From: Bacillota bacterium
GTDB lineage: Bacteria; Bacillota; Clostridia; Christensenellales; Aristaeellaceae
DNA: 64,000 nt
Assembly (NCBI GenBank): GCA_023459275.1
Contig: JAEWVC010000107.1
Span: forward strand, 34,981-98,980
Direction: 5' to 3'
The position numbers and the translations under genes are program-made. Shown one piece after another: positions 59,499 to 64,000 of this stretch. The notes under the pieces were generated by a model. That model ran no database searches. It saw only the letters and a program-made list of their open reading frames with translations, and was not told the DNA's origin. Position 1 is the stretch's first letter, and the number at the start of each line of letters is the position of its first letter.

Positions 59499-59585
59499 CT
59501 ATGCTTTTTCCTGCCGCTTCACAAACAGCCGGAGCACCCCGCGCAGGAACCTGGGGGCTTTGATGCAGACCATTCGCACGCTCAT
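59499..59585 (-). CDS. spoVM: Stage V sporulation protein M (SpoVM), 28 residues
   Basis: SpoVM is a tiny amphipathic-helix protein that marks the convex forespore membrane and anchors the SpoIVA coat basement. The 28 residues, starting MSVRMVCIKAPRFLRGVL, match the SpoVM pattern IK-x-P-(K/R)-F-L-x-G-(I/V)-x-R of Bacillus at the right place, with a basic C-terminus. ATG is 8 nt after GGGGAGGTGATC, a strong ribosome site. It follows a 70-residue membrane protein gene by 5 nt, and both may be under a sigma-E promoter. A second Met at residue 5 is an alternative start. Too short for ordinary gene prediction. Confidence 0.85.
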   Translation of the reverse strand: MSVRMVCIKAPRFLRGVLRLFVKRQEKA

Positions 59586-59590
59586 CCTGA

Positions 59591-59803
59591 TCACCTCCCC
59601 ACGCCGCTCAGGCGCAGCAGCAGATACCCGGCCGCGATCAGGATGATGCCGATCAGCGCGGCCCAGGCCCAGCCGGGAATGCACAGAAACAGCAGCAGCA
59701 GCCCCACGCCGATCAATACAAAGCCAATGATCTGAAGCACCTTGTTCCCGGGATTCGGATAGCATCGTATGTAGGCGCTCTTTTGTTGGGCTTGCCATTT
59801 CAC
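59591..59803 (-). CDS. Small membrane protein upstream of spoVM
   Basis: The 70-residue product has a polar N-terminus and two membrane helices separated by a short PGW-containing turn (IIGFVLIGVGLLLLFLCIPG and AALIGIILIAAGYLLL). The GTG at 59803, 6 nt after GGGGTGG, is the likely start; an ATG at 59833 is possible. No family was recognised. It precedes spoVM by 5 nt, and a sigma-E-like promoter lies upstream, so a mother-cell role during sporulation is plausible but unproven. Confidence 0.6.
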   Translation of the reverse strand: MKWQAQQKSAYIRCYPNPGNKVLQIIGFVLIGVGLLLLFLCIPGWAWAALIGIILIAAGYLLLRLSGVGR

Positions 59804-59828
59804 ACTGCACCACCCCGCTTTGCTTTTT

Positions 59829-59856
59829 AGCATATGCGGAAGGGGCGCAAATGTTT
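59829..59856 (-). promoter_or_regulatory. Candidate sigma-E promoter for the small protein and spoVM
   Basis: Minus-strand AAACATT (59850-59856) and CATATGCT (59829-59836) with a 13-nt spacer resemble the sigma-E consensus KMATATT and CATACAMT (5 of 7 and 6 of 8). spoVM is sigma-E dependent in Bacillus. The site overlaps the tatD stop region only marginally. Confidence 0.4.
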
Positions 59857-59861
59857 CCGGT

Positions 59862-60638
59862 TCAGGTGATGCCGTAGATGGCCCTGGCATTCCTGGTAGT
59901 TAATTCGGCCAGTTCCGCAAAGGGGATGCCCCGGAGCAGCGCCACCTTTTCGGCAACGTACCGCACGTTGGCCGGCTCGTTGCGCCGGCCGCGCACGGGT
60001 TCGGGGGCAAGGTAAGGGCTGTCCGTTTCCACCAGCAGCCTGTCAAGAGGGACCTTTTGCGCCACCTCCCATTGGGCGGGGGCTTTTTTGAAGGTTACTG
60101 GCCCCGCCAAAGATATAAAAAAGCCCATATCAAGATATATCTTGGCGCTTTCCCAGCTTCCGGAATAGCAGTGCAGGATGCCCCGGGGCAGCTTTCCCCG
60201 CCTGGCGCGCAAAAGCTCCGTCACATCGCCGTGTGCGTCCCGCACGTGAAGGATCACGGGCATGCCCGCTATATAAGCAAGCTCAAGCTGTTTTTGAAAA
60301 ACCTCCCGCTGGACATCCCTTGGAGAATGGTCGTAGTAGTAATCCAGGCCGATCTCCCCCAGCGCCTTCACCTTGGGATGGGCAAACCATCCCTGAAGGG
60401 TTTGCAGGTCATCAGGCTTAAAATCCTTTGCTTCATGGGGGTGGATACCTACCGCCGCGTATACGTTTTGCGTGTTTTCGGCAAAAGCAATCACCCTGCG
60501 GGAGGTTGCCATATCCGATCCCACGCAGACGCAGTTCAGGACACCGGCTTCCTGCATCCTTTGAAGCACTTCCGCCCGGTCGTTATCAAACCGTTCCTCG
60601 TCAATATGGCAATGGGTGTCGAACAAGGGCGCTTCCAT
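59862..60638 (-). CDS. tatD: TatD family metal-dependent DNase
   Basis: TatD proteins are 3'-5' exonucleases with a TIM-barrel metal site. The ligands are visible as HCH in DTHCHIDEE, E in GEIGLDYYY, H in ILHVRDA, H in LHCYSG and D in ETDSPYLAP. The ATG at 60638 overlaps the metG stop (TGATG) and is 7 nt after GGAGG; a GTG at 60641 is too close. The 258 residues are normal. metG-tatD is a conserved pair in Firmicutes. Confidence 0.95.
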   Translation of the reverse strand: MEAPLFDTHCHIDEERFDNDRAEVLQRMQEAGVLNCVCVGSDMATSRRVIAFAENTQNVYAAVGIHPHEAKDFKPDDLQTLQGWFAHPKVKALGEIGLDYYYDHSPRDVQREVFQKQLELAYIAGMPVILHVRDAHGDVTELLRARRGKLPRGILHCYSGSWESAKIYLDMGFFISLAGPVTFKKAPAQWEVAQKVPLDRLLVETDSPYLAPEPVRGRRNEPANVRYVAEKVALLRGIPFAELAELTTRNARAIYGIT

Positions 60639-62629
60639 CACCGGACCTCCGCGCCGTCTTCCATCTCCCCCGCAACGGTGATCAGCCTCAAATGCTCATC
60701 CGCCGCGTCGGAGGCGCACAGGATCATCCCCTGGGACTCGATGCCCCGGAGCTTGGCGGGCTTCAAATTGGCCACCAGAACCACCTGCTTTCCGACCATC
60801 TCCCCGGGCGTGTAATGCTTGGCGATGCCGCTGACCACGGTACGCTGCTCCGTGCCCAGACTTAAAGTGAGCTTCAGCAGCTTGTCGGATTTGGGGACCG
60901 CCTCGCAGGCCAAGACCCTGGCGGTACGCAGCTGTATTTTGGCAAATTCGTCGATGGTGATCTCCGTGGGCTTTTCATCCCCATTTTCAGCCTTTTCCGG
61001 CTCAGGCTTCTTTTCTTCCTTCGCCACGGGGGCAGCGGGCGCGTCCGACTTGGGCGCGGGCTTCATCTCTATAAGCTCCTTTGGTATATCGATGCGCGGG
61101 AACAGGGCTTCTCCCTTTTTGACATCAAGGCCGGCGGGCAAAAGCCCGAAGGTTTTCAGGGATTCCCAGGTGGTGACGGAAGCATCCCGGAGGCCAAGCT
61201 GTTCAAAGATACGGGCGGGTGTTTTAGGCATCACCGGGCCGATGAGCACGGCCACGAAACGGGCGCACTCCGCAAGGGTGTACAATACCGTGGCCAGGCG
61301 TTCTTTGCCTTCCTCGGTGCGCCCCAGCACCCAGGGCTGCGTTTGATCGATATAGCGGTTGCATTCCCCCACCAGCCGCCAGATTTCGCTGAGGGCGGTG
61401 GAAAACTGCAGCGCATCCATCTGCTTTTCCACCGTAAAGGGAACGGACAGAGTCAGCTCTATCAATTTTGCGTCGATTTCTTCAGGCTTTCCGGACGCGG
61501 GAATCTTTCCGCCGAAGAATTTTTCGATCATAGCCACGGTACGGCTGACCAGGTTCCCCAAATCGTTGGCCAGATCGGCGTTGATCCTTGCAAGCAGGGA
61601 TTCATAGGTGAACAACCCGTCGGAACCGAAAGGCATTTCCCGCATGAGATAGTACCGGATGGCATCGCTGCCGTAGCGGTTGCTTAGGATCACCGGGTCC
61701 ACCACGTTGCCAACGGATTTGCTCATCTTGCCGCCGTCCAGCACCAGCCAGCCATGGCCGAACACCTGCTTTGGCAGGGGCAGCCCCAGGGCATGGAGCA
61801 TGATGGGCCAGATGATGGTATGGAAGCGCACGATCTCCTTGCCCACCAGATGGATGTCCGCGGGCCAGTATTTCCGGTACAGGCTGTCGTCACCGCTCAA
61901 ATAGCCCAGCGCGGTGATATAGTTCGAAAGCGCATCCAGCCAGACATAGACCGTATGCTTGGGGTCAAAATCCACCGGGATGCCCCACTTGATGGTGGTG
62001 CGGCTGACGCACAGGTCGTTGAGACCGGGCCGCAGGAAATTGTTGAGCATCTCGTTGGTGCGGGACACGGGCTGGATGAAGCCGGGATGCTCTTCGATAT
62101 ACTGAATCAGCCAATCCTGGTACTTGGAAAGCTTGAAAAAATAGCTTTCCTCCCGCATCTTCTCCACAGGGCGGCCGCAGTCCGGGCACATCCCGTCCTT
62201 CAATTGCAGCTCGGTCCAGAAGGATTCGCAGGGCGTGCAGTACCAGCCCTCGTACTCGCTTTTATAGATGTCTCCCTGGTCATAGAGCCTGCGGAAGATT
62301 TTCTGCACGCACGCCACATGGCGGTCGTCGCTGGTGCGGATAAAATCGTCGTACTTGACATCCATCAGCGCCCAGAGCTTCTTGATGCCGTCCACGATCT
62401 CATCCACGTAGGCTTGCGGCGTCACGCCCTTTTGCTGGGCCTTGCGCTCGATCTTTTGGCCGTGCTCGTCTGTTCCGGTCAAAAAATACGTGTCAAAGCC
62501 CGTCAGCTTCTTGAAGCGGGCCATGGTATCCGCCGCCACGGAGCAATAGGCATGCCCGATGTGCAGATTGTCGCTGGGATAGTAGATGGGTGTGGAGATG
62601 TAAAACGTCTTCCTGTCCTCAAGTGCCAT
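60638..62629 (-). CDS. metG: Methionyl-tRNA synthetase
   Basis: MetG charges tRNA-Met. The HIGH motif is HIGHAYC, KMSKS is present unchanged, and the zinc module reads CTPCESFW with CPDCGRP, a single knuckle pair. The C-terminal EMAP-like tRNA-binding domain (FAKIQLRTARVLACE) is joined by an Ala/Lys/Pro/Glu-rich linker, giving 663 residues, the Bacillus-type arrangement. ATG at 62629 is 7 nt after AAGGAGG. The gene is preceded by a T-box leader, so uncharged tRNA-Met should induce it. tatD follows. Confidence 0.97.
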   Translation of the reverse strand: MALEDRKTFYISTPIYYPSDNLHIGHAYCSVAADTMARFKKLTGFDTYFLTGTDEHGQKIERKAQQKGVTPQAYVDEIVDGIKKLWALMDVKYDDFIRTSDDRHVACVQKIFRRLYDQGDIYKSEYEGWYCTPCESFWTELQLKDGMCPDCGRPVEKMREESYFFKLSKYQDWLIQYIEEHPGFIQPVSRTNEMLNNFLRPGLNDLCVSRTTIKWGIPVDFDPKHTVYVWLDALSNYITALGYLSGDDSLYRKYWPADIHLVGKEIVRFHTIIWPIMLHALGLPLPKQVFGHGWLVLDGGKMSKSVGNVVDPVILSNRYGSDAIRYYLMREMPFGSDGLFTYESLLARINADLANDLGNLVSRTVAMIEKFFGGKIPASGKPEEIDAKLIELTLSVPFTVEKQMDALQFSTALSEIWRLVGECNRYIDQTQPWVLGRTEEGKERLATVLYTLAECARFVAVLIGPVMPKTPARIFEQLGLRDASVTTWESLKTFGLLPAGLDVKKGEALFPRIDIPKELIEMKPAPKSDAPAAPVAKEEKKPEPEKAENGDEKPTEITIDEFAKIQLRTARVLACEAVPKSDKLLKLTLSLGTEQRTVVSGIAKHYTPGEMVGKQVVLVANLKPAKLRGIESQGMILCASDAADEHLRLITVAGEMEDGAEVR

Positions 62630-62650
62630 GGGTCTTCCTCCTTCATCCAT

Positions 62651-62873
62651 AAAAAAACCGCCCCCTATGGAAAGGGGCGGGCAAAACCCGCGGTACCACC
62701 CTGATTTGTAGCTTCATTGGCGGATATCGGCGCAACCCGACGCGGCCTACTTGCTTTCGGCGGCGATGCTCCGGGGCCATGTTCCCGCTCATCAGATGGC
62801 CGCCTCTCACCTTGCGCGGCTCTCTTGACACCGTAAAAGCGGTACTCTTCCCTTCCTCGCATGCGTTTGGAAT
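62651..62873 (-). promoter_or_regulatory. T-box leader (tRNA-Met) of metG
   Basis: The minus strand contains the T-box GGGTGGTACCGCGGG (62687-62701), which pairs with the tRNA acceptor end, and just after it an intrinsic terminator, stem CCGCCCC/GGGGCGG (62658-62680) with TTTTTTT (62651-62657). Upstream are stem I elements AGAGAG and GGTGAGAGGCGG, and the specifier region GAAC-ATG-GCCCC, whose ATG would pair with the tRNA-Met anticodon. Uncharged tRNA-Met stabilises the antiterminator and allows metG transcription. The leader is about 220 nt. Confidence 0.93.
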
Positions 62874-62879
62874 ACGCCT

Positions 62880-62908
62880 ATTATATGCAGGGAGGCAGGG
62901 AAAGTCAA
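62880..62908 (-). promoter_or_regulatory. Sigma-A promoter for the metG T-box transcript
   Basis: TTGACT (62903-62908) and TATAAT (62880-62885) on the minus strand with a 17-nt spacer, just ahead of the T-box leader. Confidence 0.9.
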
Positions 62909-62938
62909 TCAAAAAAAATGGCTTGCCCTTTTCTTGAG

Positions 62939-63439
62939 TCATCGATAAAATAATCCTGCAACTACGCTGCCCACCAGCCAGGCAACAAGGGCAGCGGGAA
63001 TGGCGTAGCGGCTTTTTTTCACGCCCGCCGCGCCCAGATACAACCCGCAGGTATAGAATATCGTTTCCGTGGAACCCATCAGCGTGCTGGCCACCAGCCC
63101 GGCCCTGGAATCCGGCCCCTGGGTCTCCAGAATGTTTTGCAGCATGGCCAGGGAGGCCGAGCCGCTGAAGGGCCTCAGCAGCATCAGCGGCGCCACGGCC
63201 TTGGGGATGCCAAGAAACGTAAATACGGGCGTCAAAAGCTGGGTCAGGCTGGCGAGCAGACCGGACTGCTGCATCAAATAGATGGCCGAAAGCATGGCGA
63301 TCATGTAAGGCAGGATGGTGACGGCCGTCTTGAGCCCTTCCTTGGCCCCCTCGATGAACGCTTCGTAGACCGGCACGCCCCTTAAGAGCCCGGCCCCCAC
63401 AATCAGCAGGATCAAACACGGAAGCAGCCACTTATCCAT
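62939..63439 (-). CDS. spmB: Spore maturation protein B (SpmB)
   Basis: SpmA and SpmB are nucleoside-recognition (Gate) domain membrane proteins needed for spore core dehydration. The 166 residues show four to five helices, with LLRPFSGSASLAML and VASTLMGSTETIFYTCGLYLG-type residues (here STETIFYTCGLYLG) as the family signature. ATG at 63439 is 9 nt after AAGGG and overlaps the spmA end; a TTG at 63445 is less likely. The pair spmA-spmB is conserved in spore formers. Confidence 0.93.
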   Translation of the reverse strand: MDKWLLPCLILLIVGAGLLRGVPVYEAFIEGAKEGLKTAVTILPYMIAMLSAIYLMQQSGLLASLTQLLTPVFTFLGIPKAVAPLMLLRPFSGSASLAMLQNILETQGPDSRAGLVASTLMGSTETIFYTCGLYLGAAGVKKSRYAIPAALVAWLVGSVVAGLFYR

Positions 63440-64000
63440 CCGCAATATCCCTTCCCCGCCCTTGAAGTAAAAGGCAGCACACGATGCCCGCGGCTGCGGA
63501 GGCAGCCGTGGCGATCAAGGTGGGCAGGATCACCGCGCCGGGATTCTGCGAATGCATCACCATCCTAAGCGTCATCACGGTGCCGGGAAAAAGCTGTACA
63601 CTGGAGGCGTTGAGCACCAGAAACATGCACATGGCCCGGCTTGCCGTTTCCCGGTTCCCGTTTTCCAGCGAAAGCTGGCTCATGGCCTTTACCCCCATAG
63701 GGGTCGCGGCGTTGCCCAAGCCAAGCATATTGGCTGAAAGATTCATGGTGATGCTCCTTAGCGTATCTTGTCGCTTTATGTGGGGGAACAGAAAGTTCAA
63801 AACCGGCCGCAGCAGCTTTGTCAGCCCTTCCACCGCCCCCGCGCGTTTTAAGACTTCCATCAGTCCGCACCAGACTGCAAATCCGCCGGCCATCCTCAGC
63901 ATTAAAGAGACGGCATCAACGGCTCCGCGAATCATTGAATCATTCAATTGTTCAACCATTCCGCCTGACAGGCCGAAAAGCAAGGCGAGGACTATCATTC
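63432..64000 (-). CDS. spmA: Spore maturation protein A (SpmA), 5' end outside window
   Basis: The Gate-domain signature LSANMLGLGNAATPMGVKAM and the segment ETASRAMCMFLVLNASSVQLFPGTV (partly quoted) identify SpmA. The frame is open to the right edge; compared with Bacillus SpmA about 10-15 N-terminal residues are missing, so the ATG at 63998 is probably internal. It overlaps spmB. SpmA and SpmB are thought to form a membrane transport pair acting late in sporulation. Confidence 0.92.
   Translation of the reverse strand, partial: MIVLALLFGLSGGMVEQLNDSMIRGAVDAVSLMLRMAGGFAVWCGLMEVLKRAGAVEGLTKLLRPVLNFLFPHIKRQDTLRSITMNLSANMLGLGNAATPMGVKAMSQLSLENGNRETASRAMCMFLVLNASSVQLFPGTVMTLRMVMHSQNPGAVILPTLIATAASAAAGIVCCLLLQGRGRDIADG

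Noticed and set aside
1..64000. CRISPR arrays, insertion sequences, rRNA genes
   Set aside because: No regularly spaced repeats, transposase motifs or rRNA sequence were seen on reading the window.

Overview
The window looks like a 64 kb stretch of chromosome from an endospore-forming member of the Firmicutes (Clostridia-like), with visibly high GC for that group. The evidence is sporulation genes (spoIVFA/spoIVFB-like pair, spoIIP, gpr, a tiny spoVM, spmA/spmB), a Rnf-type membrane redox complex, a tRNA-Met-responsive T-box in front of metG, a Bacillus/Clostridium-type LexA box, strong AGGAGG ribosome sites and many GTG/TTG starts. No phage, insertion sequence, CRISPR array or rRNA was seen; this is core genome with a few unusual features.

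Layout. 1-8.25 kb (+): mutS (cut by the window edge), mutL, miaA, a PLP-dependent gamma-lyase-family gene and a spoIVFA/spoIVFB-like pair. 8.3-12.05 kb: tRNA-Trp (minus), proC, rnhA, a promoter followed by a roughly 230 nt strongly structured non-coding stretch, a Xer-type recombinase and lexA with its SOS box. 12.1-20.2 kb (-): maf-mreB-mreC-mreD-mrdA-minD-rodA, the rod-shape operon, without minC or minE. 20.3-25.1 kb (-): rnfC-D-E-A-B with no rnfG. 25.2-35.3 kb (-): hydrolase-murF-ddl-DUF4870-dxs-tlyA-nadK-argR-recN, mixing peptidoglycan precursor, isoprenoid, NADP and arginine-control genes, with an internal promoter before nadK that overlaps an ARG-box-like site.

35.5-45.5 kb (-): GNAT, an EF-G paralogue, YdeI-like gene, murI, gpr-spoIIP and a MacB-type efflux system (adaptor, ATPase, permease). 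45.6-49 kb (+): DUF512 radical-SAM protein, der, plsY. 49-51.2 kb (-): an ornithine-cyclodeaminase/TIGR00300-like protein and a secreted leucine-rich-repeat protein. 51.4-52.6 kb (+): an RlmI-type methyltransferase. 52.6-58.7 kb (-): deoD, a polytopic membrane protein, cysK, a 56-residue ferredoxin, ricT-holB-darA. 58.9-64 kb: ohr (+), then on the minus strand spoVM with a 70-residue membrane protein, tatD, metG with its T-box leader, spmB and spmA (cut by the window edge).

The most notable points are the Rnf operon whose rnfD and rnfE reading frames overlap so that no rnfG can fit, the structured RNA between rnhA and the recombinase whose two ends pair and reach into the recombinase ribosome site, and two very small genes (spoVM, 28 residues; ferredoxin, 56 residues) that length-filtered gene finding would miss. 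All structures and promoters here were found by eye, without database searches or folding software.
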